In this document: piece after piece, positions 56,758 through 64,000 of the stretch
Layout: the number at the start of each line of letters is the position of its first letter
Numbering within the stretch: position 1 is the first letter of the stretch
DNA from: JACVRN01 sp963715565
GTDB lineage: Bacteria > Acidobacteriota > Blastocatellia > Pyrinomonadales > Pyrinomonadaceae
Assembly: GCA_963715565.1 (NCBI GenBank)
Contig: OY970256.1
Location: 2,170,001-2,234,000 of the forward strand
Length of the DNA: 64,000 nucleotides
Direction of reading: 5' to 3'
The notes under the pieces: generated by a model
The model's input: the letters and a program-made list of their open reading frames with translations, nothing else
What the model was told of the DNA's origin: nothing
Databases searched by the model: none
Made by a program: the position numbers and the translations under genes

Positions 56758-57568
56758 CGGCTATCTCCTTTCTGACGCGCGCCAGCTCTTCCTCTTCGAC
56801 GAAGCGCCATGTCCGTGCCGACTCTTTGCCGGAATGAACTTCCTGTATGGCTGCGACGATCTTCGGGTAGGCACCGCAGCGGCAGATGTTGCCGCTCATA
56901 CGCTCACGTATCTCGTCGTCCGTGAGCCGTGTCTGCGAGGCTGTCACGTCTTCGGTGACGTGGCTCACATCGCCGCGCCGCGCCTCTTCTAAGAGCCCGA
57001 CCGCAGAGCAGATCTGCCCCGGCGTGCAGTAGCCGCACTGGAAGCCGTCGTACTTGATGAAGGCCGCCTGCATGGGGTGAAGAGTTTCCCCCTTCGCCAG
57101 CCCTTCTATCGTCGTGACCTCACGGCCTTCAAGTGTGGCTGCGAGCGTAAGGCACGAGAGGACACGGCGCCCGTCAATGAGCACAGTGCATGCACCGCAC
57201 TGTCCCTGGTCGCAACCCTTCTTCGTCCCCGGCAGTTCGAGCCTCTCGCGCAGAGCGTCGAGAAGTACCACACGTGAATCCAGTTCGAGCGTCTTGGTCG
57301 CGCCGTTCACCTTCAGTGTGACTCTGATGGGATTCTCCGGCGCTATGGCAGGGGCGAACACGGCGTCAGGTGATGTACCGAGCGCGGCCATCGCCTGTTC
57401 CTTCTCCAGCAGCATGAGCGCGAATAACCCGAGGCTGCCCGCAAGCGTCTGCCCCAGGAATGTACGTCGAGCTTGCCCAACGTCGGTCAACGTCGGCATC
57501 TCCTTAACCAGCGCCTCCTCATCAGCCGTCAACTCAGGCCCCGAGGTCTCGTCCAGATCGTCTTTCAT
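56744..57568 (-). CDS. paoA: 2Fe-2S subunit of the PaoABC-type enzyme, Tat signal
   Basis: A 274-residue protein. An N-terminal extension of about 33 residues precedes ARRTFLGQTLAGSLGLFALM, a twin-arginine signal. The plant-type ferredoxin domain has GCDQGQCGACTVLIDGRRVL, the second [2Fe-2S] domain FQCGYCTPGQICSAVG and MSGNICRCGAYPKIVAAI. The Tat signal implies the whole enzyme is exported folded to the periplasm, as for E. coli PaoABC. Confidence 0.92.
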   Translation of the reverse strand: MKDDLDETSGPELTADEEALVKEMPTLTDVGQARRTFLGQTLAGSLGLFALMLLEKEQAMAALGTSPDAVFAPAIAPENPIRVTLKVNGATKTLELDSRVVLLDALRERLELPGTKKGCDQGQCGACTVLIDGRRVLSCLTLAATLEGREVTTIEGLAKGETLHPMQAAFIKYDGFQCGYCTPGQICSAVGLLEEARRGDVSHVTEDVTASQTRLTDDEIRERMSGNICRCGAYPKIVAAIQEVHSGKESARTWRFVEEEELARVRKEIADETV

Positions 57569-57753
57569 GTTTGGCTTCCCCCTGTTTGTGCCTAAACCAA
57601 TCTCCAGCCCGCAAAAGCCGCTGGCTCAAATTCCGCGCCGCCAGAGCTTAAGCGAACAACTGCCCGTCGTCAGAACTGCCCTGCGTCCTGACCTTAGAAC
57701 CGCGCACGGCTCACCGCACGTGGTCTCATCTATGGAACGTGTAGATTTGCCTG

Positions 57754-57909
57754 CTAAAGTAGCCTATGACGACATACCTCGTCTATAGCGCGTGTTAAAG
57801 TCATGGCCGGCTCGGGCGCTTGGGACAGTGGGTCGATGCGTACGTTGCCGGTGAAGTACTCCTCCGGCCCCTTCTGCGATGGCTGCGTGCCGTTCTTTTT
57901 GACTTCCAT
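57754..57909 (-). pseudogene. Truncated cupin-protein remnant
   Basis: A 51-codon frame with a good ribosome-binding site (AAGGAG) starts MEVKKNGTQPSQKGPEEYFT and GNVRIDPLSQAPEPA. That is the N terminus of a common cupin protein of about 130 residues found beside alcohol dehydrogenases and aldo/keto reductases. After EPA the sequence leaves the family (MTLTRAIDEVCRHRLL, stop). The whole metal-binding barrel with its His residues is missing, so this is a deletion remnant. Confidence 0.7.
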
Positions 57910-57937
57910 GTTCCTCGCTCCTTCACTTGATTACCTT

Positions 57938-58972
57938 TTATGGCTTGACCATGACCTTAAGCGCCTCGCGCTCGTTCATCGCGCGGTAGCCGTCCGGCAC
58001 ACCATCGAGTCCGACGACGCGGTCGAACACGCGCCCCGGCTCAATCCTGCCTTCAAGAACATCCGGCAATAGCTCATCTATGTAGGCGCGCACAGGGGCG
58101 GGGCCGCCGCCCACGATGATGTTGTTGTAGAACGCAGGCTCTGATGCGGGAATCGCCGCGTAGTGCGGTACGCCGACGCGGCCGACTGCGCCGCCGGGAC
58201 GCGCGATCTGGACGGCTGTGAGCATCGCCTGCTCTGTACCAACGCATTCGAGAACGGAGTGTGCGCCGAAACCTTTGGTCAGCTCGCGCACGCGCTCGAT
58301 TGCCTCTTCGCCGCGCTCGCTGACAACATCTGTTGCGCCGAACTCCCTGGCGAGCGCGATGCGGTCGGCATGCCGGCCCATGATGATGATCTGCTCTGCG
58401 CCGAGAAGACGCGCGGCTATCACTCCACACAAACCGACTGCCCCGTCCCCGACAACAGCCACAGACTTTCCGGGGCCGACCCTGGCTGTGACAGCGGCGT
58501 GGTGGCCAGTGCCCATTACGTCCGAGAGCGTGAGTAGCGACGGCAATAACGCATCGTCCTTATCGCCCGGCAGGACGAAGAGTGTTCCGTCCGCGAGGGG
58601 CACGCGCACCGCTTCCGATTGCGCCCCAGCAATCTGCTCATTGCCGAAGAACCCTCCGTGTACGCACGACGTATTTAGCCCTTCGTGGCAGAAGGCGCAG
58701 GTGCCGTCGGAGTACGCGAACGGCATGACGACAAGGTCGCCGCGTTTCAGGTTACGAACGTCCGCTCCGACAGATTCGACGACGCCTATTGCCTCGTGCC
58801 CCATGACAACGCCGGCCTCGCTCGGTTCCATAGCCTTATACGGCCAGAGGTCGCTGCCGCAGATGCAGGCGCGCGTGACCGTGACGAGCGCGTCGGTCGG
58901 CTCAATTAAACGAGCGTCGGGGACGTTCTCGATACGGACATCGCCTGCGCCATACATAACAGTTGCTCTCAT
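57938..58972 (-). CDS. Zinc-dependent alcohol dehydrogenase (MDR family)
   Basis: A 344-residue protein: ACICGSDLWPYKAMEPSE with the catalytic-zinc Cys, GHEAIGVVESVGADVRNLKR, FCHEGLNTSCVHGGFFGN, and VAVVGDGAVGLCGVIAARLL for NAD(P). The structural-zinc lobe has only two Cys (CAFCHEGLNTSC gives three), so the second zinc may be absent. It would interconvert alcohols and aldehydes, matching the aldehyde oxidase and reductases around it. GGAG precedes the ATG. Confidence 0.9.
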   Translation of the reverse strand: MRATVMYGAGDVRIENVPDARLIEPTDALVTVTRACICGSDLWPYKAMEPSEAGVVMGHEAIGVVESVGADVRNLKRGDLVVMPFAYSDGTCAFCHEGLNTSCVHGGFFGNEQIAGAQSEAVRVPLADGTLFVLPGDKDDALLPSLLTLSDVMGTGHHAAVTARVGPGKSVAVVGDGAVGLCGVIAARLLGAEQIIIMGRHADRIALAREFGATDVVSERGEEAIERVRELTKGFGAHSVLECVGTEQAMLTAVQIARPGGAVGRVGVPHYAAIPASEPAFYNNIIVGGGPAPVRAYIDELLPDVLEGRIEPGRVFDRVVGLDGVPDGYRAMNEREALKVMVKP

Positions 58973-59216
58973 GGTTGTTTATCTCCTGTCCATCCAATTT
59001 CCTAGCTGAAAGGATTTTAGTTTGCAGGCGCTCGCCTGTCTCAGGCGCTCTTGCTCTACCTATGGCGATATTGCTCGAAATCCGGGTTAGCGATGCAAAA
59101 GGAAGATAATCCTGCAAATCGGCGCAGGAATGCGTACCGTCCCGCACCGAATGGATGACATTTCCGTACTGAAAGGGTGGAATTTTTCTGCCTGAAAATC
59201 CGCGGTTGAGTGAAGA

Positions 59217-59327
59217 TCAACGCTGCCGTCGATATTCGCTCGGTGAGAGGCCGGTCTCCCTGCGGAAGAGGCGCGCGAAATGGCTGGGGTCTGTGTAGCC
59301 GACTTCAAGGGCGACGTCTATCACGTT
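59217..59327 (-). pseudogene. AraC-family regulator remnant (C-terminal helix-turn-helix)
   Basis: The frame reads NVIDVALEVGYTDPSHFARL followed by FRRETGLSPSEYRRQR and a stop. This is the second helix-turn-helix of an AraC/XylS regulator. Upstream codons do not continue the family, and no N-terminal domain is in any frame nearby, so only about 36 residues remain. It lies between the alcohol dehydrogenase and the first aldo/keto reductase. Confidence 0.7.
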
Positions 59328-59455
59328 TGGTTCATGCGCTCCGATGCAATAAGAGCATATTACAAACTGGACGTTACTCAAAGATCGGACTTCTACGGCC
59401 TGGACCATCTTTTCGGGCTTTTGCCATCGACAAACAGGTTTCGCTGCCAGTTATC

Positions 59456-60454
59456 TTAGCGATTGACCAGCTTTTGCGAACCTTCGCCATAGCGCGCCCC
59501 CTGCACTTTAACCTGCGCGGTCAGATTGTCGAGTTCGCGCAGATCGTTAGCCGTCAGTTCAATATCTACCGCGCCGATATTCTCTTCCAGCCGGTGCAGC
59601 TTCGTCGTACCCGGAATCGGCACGATCCACGGTTTCTGCGCCAGAACCCAGGCGAGCGCGATTTGCGCCGGCGTCGCCTGTTTTTGTTCTGCAAATTTTC
59701 CGATCAGATCGACGAGCGCCTGATTAGCTTTGCGGTTTTCTTCCGAAAAGCGCGGCACGGTGTTGCGGAAATCCGTGCTGTCAAACTTTGTGCTTTCGTC
59801 AATCTTTCCGGTCAGAAAGCCTTTGCCGAGCGGGCTGAATGGGACGAAACCGATTCCCAATTCTTCGAGCGTCGGCAATATTTCTGTTTCCGGTTCGCGC
59901 CACCACAAAGAATATTCGCTCTGAAGCGCCGTTACTGGCTGAACAGCGTGCGCCCTGCGAATTGCTTCGACGCCTGCTTCGGAAAGTCCGAAATGTCTGA
60001 CCTTGCCTGCGTCAATCAAATCCTTGACCGCGCCCGCGACATCTTCCATCGGCACTTCTGGGTCAACACGGTGCTGGTAAAATAAATCTATGTAATCGGT
60101 TTTGAGCCGCTTGAGCGACGCTTCGGCAACCTGTTTGATATGTTCCGGTCGGCTGTTGAGCGGAGGCTGTTGGCGCTGCGTTCCGTCCGGGTCGATGTTG
60201 AAACCGAATTTAGTGGCGATGACGACCCTCTCACGAAAAGGAGCGAGCGCTTCGCCGACGAGTTCTTCATTGGTGAACGGTCCGTAAACTTCCGCGGTGT
60301 CGAAAAACGTGACTCCGCGTTCGACAGCCGAGCGAATCAGCGAAATCATTTCCTGTTTGTCTTTCGCCGGACCCAACCCAAAGCTCATCCCCATGCAGCC
60401 GAGCCCGAGGGCCGATACCTCAAGCCCGCTGTTTCCTAATTCTCTTTTTTTCAT
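59456..60454 (-). CDS. Aldo/keto reductase (AKR13-like)
   Basis: A 332-residue reductase with LGLGCMGMSF, FFDTAEVYGPFTNEELVGEA, ATKFGFNIDPDG, DLFYQHRVDPEVPMEDVAGA and VPIPGTTKLHRLEENIGAVD. The catalytic Asp, Tyr, Lys and His are all present. Same subfamily as the genes at 4617 and 60466. It lies 11 bases downstream of the Tat-type reductase, so the two are likely one transcript. Aldehydes are the probable substrates. Confidence 0.92.
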   Translation of the reverse strand: MKKRELGNSGLEVSALGLGCMGMSFGLGPAKDKQEMISLIRSAVERGVTFFDTAEVYGPFTNEELVGEALAPFRERVVIATKFGFNIDPDGTQRQQPPLNSRPEHIKQVAEASLKRLKTDYIDLFYQHRVDPEVPMEDVAGAVKDLIDAGKVRHFGLSEAGVEAIRRAHAVQPVTALQSEYSLWWREPETEILPTLEELGIGFVPFSPLGKGFLTGKIDESTKFDSTDFRNTVPRFSEENRKANQALVDLIGKFAEQKQATPAQIALAWVLAQKPWIVPIPGTTKLHRLEENIGAVDIELTANDLRELDNLTAQVKVQGARYGEGSQKLVNR

Positions 60455-60465
60455 AATTTCATCTC

Positions 60466-61659
60466 CTATTTCTTCGGCGGCGCCTCCACGCCCGAGAAGA
60501 CCAGCACTGCGTCCGGCAGGCGCTGCCCGCGTATCTCGATCGCCCTAACAGCCGAATTCAGCTCAGTGAGTTCGGCGGGAGTAAATCGAACCCCGTCCGC
60601 GCCGCTGTTCTCCAGCATGTGCGCCATCACTGTCGTTCCGGGAATCGGCACGATCCAGGGTTTCTGTGCCATCAGCCAAGCGAGCGCGATCTGAGCAGGA
60701 GTAGCCCGCTTGCGAACCGCCCAGGTCTTTATCAGATCAACCAACTGCATGTTGTGAGCCAGGTTCTCGGGCGAGAATCTCGGAGTGGCTGCACGCAGAT
60801 CGCCAGGTGCGAATCGCGTGTTCGCGTCGATCCAGCCGGTTAGTAATTGGCAGTCCAGAGGCCACCAGGGCACAAAGCCTATTCCCAACTCTTCGCAGAG
60901 CGGTATCACTTCCTTTTCCGGATCTCGGGTCGCCATCGAGTACTCGTTTTGGATCGCGGTCAGCGGCAACGCGGCGTGAGCGCGGCGGATAGTCTGTATG
61001 CCCGGTTCGGAAAGTCCCCAATGCAGAACCTTTCCTTGATCCATCAGGTCTTTGATCGCTCCGGCGATGTCTTCGATGGGCACTTCCGGATCGACGCGGT
61101 GTTGATAGAGAAGGTCTATGCGGTCGGTCCGCAGCCGCTTGAGCGATCCTTCAACGACTAGCTTGATATGATCTGGTTTGCTGTTAAGCCCGGGAAGCCG
61201 CTGTCCCGTCTGCTGATCGATATTCCAACCGTACTTGGAAGTGATCCTGACCTTATTTCTAAACGGCTCGATGGCCTCGCCGAGGATCCGCTCGTTTTCG
61301 AAAGGCCCGTATGCCTCGGCACAGTCGAAGAACGTAATGCCGCGGTCGTAGGCCGCGCGGAGAATGCTGATCATTTCCGGCCGGTACGGTACCGTGGTCT
61401 CGTACCTCCGATGCATGTTCTGAACGCCCATCCCGATTGCCGAAACCTCCAGCTTGCCTAAGCGTCTTCGCCCGATTGAAGCGTTCGAGGCGCTCTTCAT
61501 ATTATTCCGCTTTCCGGTTTGGGCGCTTGTCTGATTCTGCGAAGCCGCCAGGGCGAGTGAACCGGCGGCTGCAAAGAGCGTCCTGGCGATAAAGCCACGC
61601 CGGCCAGTGCCGACATTTTCCTGATTCTCGGATTTATTTTTTCTCTTATTCTCTTTCAT
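60466..61659 (-). CDS. Aldo/keto reductase with Tat signal peptide
   Basis: A 397-residue protein. An N-terminal extension has TGRRGFIARTLFAAAGSLAL and AASQNQTSAQ, a twin-arginine signal, then an AKR barrel: RRRLGKLEVSAIGMGVQNMH, FFDCAEAYGPFENERILGEA, ITSKYGWNIDQQTG and DLLYQHRVDPEVPIEDIAGA. The GCMGM motif near the N terminus is changed to GVQNM. Catalytic Asp, Tyr, Lys and His remain. Export of a probably NADPH-dependent reductase is odd, since free NADPH is not expected in the periplasm. Confidence 0.88.
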   Translation of the reverse strand: MKENKRKNKSENQENVGTGRRGFIARTLFAAAGSLALAASQNQTSAQTGKRNNMKSASNASIGRRRLGKLEVSAIGMGVQNMHRRYETTVPYRPEMISILRAAYDRGITFFDCAEAYGPFENERILGEAIEPFRNKVRITSKYGWNIDQQTGQRLPGLNSKPDHIKLVVEGSLKRLRTDRIDLLYQHRVDPEVPIEDIAGAIKDLMDQGKVLHWGLSEPGIQTIRRAHAALPLTAIQNEYSMATRDPEKEVIPLCEELGIGFVPWWPLDCQLLTGWIDANTRFAPGDLRAATPRFSPENLAHNMQLVDLIKTWAVRKRATPAQIALAWLMAQKPWIVPIPGTTVMAHMLENSGADGVRFTPAELTELNSAVRAIEIRGQRLPDAVLVFSGVEAPPKK

Positions 61660-61725
61660 TTTCTAATGCCTCCATTTTCATCCTTCTAGCTCTTTTATCC
61701 GTCCCCAACCGGAGCAGCAGGGTTC

Positions 61726-62577
61726 TTAGACACTCAGTTTTACTTCGCCCAACATCTTCACCATCTTCGGGTCGCGGTGGTCGAAGAAGAGGCTTTGCTT
61801 CGTGTCCAGCGTGGCGATGGCAACCATGTCTTCGGCACTCAGCTCGAAATCGAAGATGTTGAAATTCTCGATGATTCTTTCCTTCCGGACTGATTTCGGA
61901 ATGACGATAATTTCTCTTTGTGTCAGCCAGCGCAGGATCACCTGGGCAACCGATTTCCCGTACTTGCCGGCGATGGAGAGCAAAAGCTCGTTCTGGAATA
62001 TGTTGTTCTTGCCTTCGGCGAACGGTCCCCATGATTCGATCTGAACATTGTTCTCCCGCATGAACTGCTGGGCCTCTATCTGTTGATTGAAGGGGTGCGT
62101 CTCGACCTGGTTGACCGCGGGCACCACTTCGTTATGAACCATCAGGTCCATCAGCCGGTCCGAATGGAAGTTGCTCACGCCTATCGCCCTAATCCTGCCT
62201 TCCTTGTATAGCTCTTCCATCGCCCGCCACGAGCCGTAAACATCACCGTAGGGCTGGTGAATCAGGTACAGGTCCAAGTAGTCCAGTTGCAGGCGTTGTA
62301 GTGACCTTTCGAAAGCTCTCTTCGCGTTCTCGTAGCCGGTCTCCGAGACCCAGAGCTTGGTGGTGACGAAGATCTCTTCTCTCGACACGCCGCTTCTTTT
62401 GATCGCCCTGCCGACCGACTCCTCGTTCATGTAAGCGGCGGCGGTGTCTATCAGGCGGTAGCCGTTACGTATGGCTTCATAAACGCTCCTCTCACACTCT
62501 TCGGCGTCAGTTATCTGATAAACACCGAACCCTAAAATGGGCATCTCAACGGCGTTATTCAATACGACATTTTTCAT
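61726..62577 (-). CDS. Aldo/keto reductase (AKR5, 2,5-diketogluconate-reductase-like)
   Basis: A 283-residue protein of a different AKR branch: MPILGFGVYQITDAEECERS, RLIDTAAAYMNEESVGRAIK, FVTTKLWVSETGYENAKRAF, LDLYLIHQPYGDVYGSWRAM, IGVSNFHSDRLMDLMVHNEV and VIPKSVRKERIIENFNIFDF. All four catalytic residues are present. First gene of the reductase group and divergent from the AraC gene. Confidence 0.92.
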   Translation of the reverse strand: MKNVVLNNAVEMPILGFGVYQITDAEECERSVYEAIRNGYRLIDTAAAYMNEESVGRAIKRSGVSREEIFVTTKLWVSETGYENAKRAFERSLQRLQLDYLDLYLIHQPYGDVYGSWRAMEELYKEGRIRAIGVSNFHSDRLMDLMVHNEVVPAVNQVETHPFNQQIEAQQFMRENNVQIESWGPFAEGKNNIFQNELLLSIAGKYGKSVAQVILRWLTQREIIVIPKSVRKERIIENFNIFDFELSAEDMVAIATLDTKQSLFFDHRDPKMVKMLGEVKLSV

Positions 62578-62804
62578 AGTTTCCTGTCCTTCTCGCCCAA
62601 GGCGTCGCCGGTAGGCTCACCTTAACTTTCTCCAAACACCTTTCAGTTTCGCCGGCAGCGATTTTCTGTGTCCTACTGATTTAGTGTGATTCTAAAGGCT
62701 CAGGAATGCGGAGCGGTATGACGATAGTCGAGAATAATTGTATGATTCTGCAAAAATTCCACGTCCGGCATGCCGGGATGGAAAGAATGGGCTAATATGA
62801 ATTC

Positions 62805-63755
62805 ATGAACCGTAGAGAAGCTAAACGCGAGGAGCAGAGGGTACAAAGTAATAGGGATGAGCTGTTGGAGCGGATGGTGCGGGCCCTCCCCGAGGACGGA
62901 GCGCTTGAGGCGTTAGACGGCCTCTTCCTGGCCCGCCTGACTAAGCCGACGGAGTCGCCGCTTGCCCTGTACCAGCCCGCCTTCTGCTTCGTCGCTCAGG
63001 GCGGCAAGCAGGTGTTAGTTGGAGAGGAAGTCCTCTGGTACGACCCGGGCCATTATCTCTTATTCACGGTAGACCTGCCGGTCATCTTTCGGGTGGAGGA
63101 GGCGTCGGAAGAGCGGCCCTATTTCGGTCTGAGGCTCGACCTCGACCCGGCCCTCGTGGCCTCGGTCATGATGGAGGCCGGCGCCGAAACCCGGAAAGGG
63201 GACGCCAGCGTAAAAGCGATAGGCGTTAACCCCATAGACGCAGACCTGCTCGACGCGGTCGTCAGGCTCGTCCGTCTTCTCGATAAGCCCGGCGAGCGAA
63301 GGATACTTGCGCCGCTCATCAAGCGGGAGATCGTCTACCGGCTGTTGGCGGGAGGAGAGGGCGCACGCCTCGGACACCTCGTGGCTTCTTCTTGGGGAGA
63401 CACCCGCCGCATCTCACGGGCGATCGGGCGTCTGCGCGAGAATTACAACGAGTCGCTGAAGATCGAGGACATCGCGCGCGAGCTGGGGATGAGCGTCTCG
63501 GGCTTCCACCATCATTTCAAGTCCGTCACGTCGATGAGCCCCCTGCAATTCCAGAAGCAGATACGACTACAGGAGGCGCGACGCCTGATGCTCGGCGAAG
63601 ACCTGGACGCGGCCAGCGCCGGCCACCGCGTGGGTTATGAGGATCCGGCGTACTTCAGCCGCGACTACAAGAAGCTGTTCGGCGCACCACCACAGCGCGA
63701 CATCGCGAGACTGCGTAGCAACCTCGAACCGGGAGGCACCCCGGCGAGGGTCTGA
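62805..63755 (+). CDS. AraC-family regulator with N-terminal cupin-like domain
   Basis: A 316-residue protein. Residues about 35-200 are the AraC_N type sensor (SPLALYQPAFCFVAQGGKQV, WYDPGHYLLFTVDLPV), and residues 210-300 are the double helix-turn-helix (LKIEDIARELGMSVSGFHHH, MSPLQFQKQIRLQEARRLML, VGYEDPAYFSRDYKKLFGAP). This YqhC-like plan often controls adjacent aldehyde-responsive alcohol dehydrogenase and aldo/keto reductase genes. It is divergent from the reductase genes; the 227-base gap between must hold both promoters. Confidence 0.92.
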   Translation: MNRREAKREEQRVQSNRDELLERMVRALPEDGALEALDGLFLARLTKPTESPLALYQPAFCFVAQGGKQVLVGEEVLWYDPGHYLLFTVDLPVIFRVEEASEERPYFGLRLDLDPALVASVMMEAGAETRKGDASVKAIGVNPIDADLLDAVVRLVRLLDKPGERRILAPLIKREIVYRLLAGGEGARLGHLVASSWGDTRRISRAIGRLRENYNESLKIEDIARELGMSVSGFHHHFKSVTSMSPLQFQKQIRLQEARRLMLGEDLDAASAGHRVGYEDPAYFSRDYKKLFGAPPQRDIARLRSNLEPGGTPARV

Positions 63756-63884
63756 GGCTATCGGAAGATGTTAAGCGATGTTCGGGCGTGCAGAGCAACT
63801 ATCTATGGGTATGTCGGCCACGCGGAAATGAGCCTGTGCTTTTACATAATTGCCGGAATCGGGCGCCTCCTATTCTGGTAGGCT

Positions 63885-63935
63885 TGTAAGTACTTTTAGG
63901 TAATGTGTACTCTCTGTTAATACTTTTAGGTAATG
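63885..63935. repeat. Right copy of the 14-bp boundary sequence with tandem TACTTTTAGGTAATG
   Basis: TGTAAGTACTTTTA (63885-63898) begins the first of two identical 15-mers TACTTTTAGGTAATG at 63891-63905 and 63921-63935, 30 bases apart. Repeated end motifs of this kind occur at termini of IS21-type elements, but no transposase is in view; the element, if real, would run past the window edge. Nothing else is seen between 63756 and 64000. Confidence 0.55.
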
Positions 63936-64000
63936 ACGACTGATCCGATTATTTAGTTGATGATTGCACGCGGCTCAATAGCTTCATTAGTTAGGGGCGC

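Overview
The window looks like chromosomal DNA of a GC-rich, Gram-negative (diderm) bacterium. LptE, an FtsH cluster, Tat-exported oxidoreductases and several Sec-exported enzymes point to two membranes. The gene mix (YkgJ-like Cys-cluster protein, Cys-rich CWC protein, deoxyhypusine-synthase-like protein, DUF4281/ABA4-like membrane protein, N-acetylornithine-type carbamoyltransferase) is what I would expect from an Acidobacteriota genome of the Blastocatellia type. That assignment is inference; no rRNA or tRNA gene is present to confirm it.

Layout. 0-6.6 kb: small metabolic and repair genes (alkyltransferase-like protein, YbjQ, thioesterase), a GAF-GGDEF diguanylate cyclase, a flavin monooxygenase with an aldo/keto reductase, and a zinc-ribbon membrane protein. 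6.8-9.1 kb: a TetR regulator and an ABA4-like membrane protein sharing an operator sequence. 9.3-13.4 kb: a heterodimeric ABC exporter with a small membrane protein between its halves. 13.5-24.5 kb: a membrane-anchored receiver protein, acetyltransferases, cell-envelope proteins (SLT-like, CAP, NlpC/P60, SIMPL) and a 466-residue protein I do not recognise. 22.5-34 kb: an M1 aminopeptidase with HEAT repeats, a deoxyhypusine-synthase-like enzyme, and the core order phoH-ybeY-corC. That order is broken by a NACHT NTPase gene, and phoH itself carries an intein. 34-41.5 kb: housekeeping clusters rpsT / holA-lptE and tilS-hpt-ftsH-folP. 43-50.4 kb: an arginine cluster argR-argG-(P-loop protein)-argC-argD-argF'-argB behind two ARG-box-like palindromes. 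50.5-63.8 kb: an accessory block with a PaoABC-type molybdenum aldehyde dehydrogenase and its maturation genes (XdhC, MocA-like), a zinc alcohol dehydrogenase, three aldo/keto reductases, an AraC regulator, and two gene remnants (cupin, AraC). The block is bracketed by an inverted 14-bp sequence.

The most unusual content is in the repeats. Nine intergenic hairpins share one architecture, a short array of 7-bp tandem units facing its inverted copy, but use at least five unrelated heptamers. Several reach into genes and supply the stop codon. A second family of about 100-130 bp hairpins occurs three times. In front of the NACHT gene lies a different array: at least eight 21-bp units in exact phase, each carrying a full or degenerate version of a 15-bp palindrome. 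This array plus the NACHT gene, inserted between phoH and ybeY, is the best candidate here for an undescribed regulated defence module. The PhoH intein has the features of a class 3 intein (no N-terminal nucleophile; Trp-Cys-Thr triplet).

All coordinates and motif positions were read by hand. No homology search, folding or composition calculation was run.
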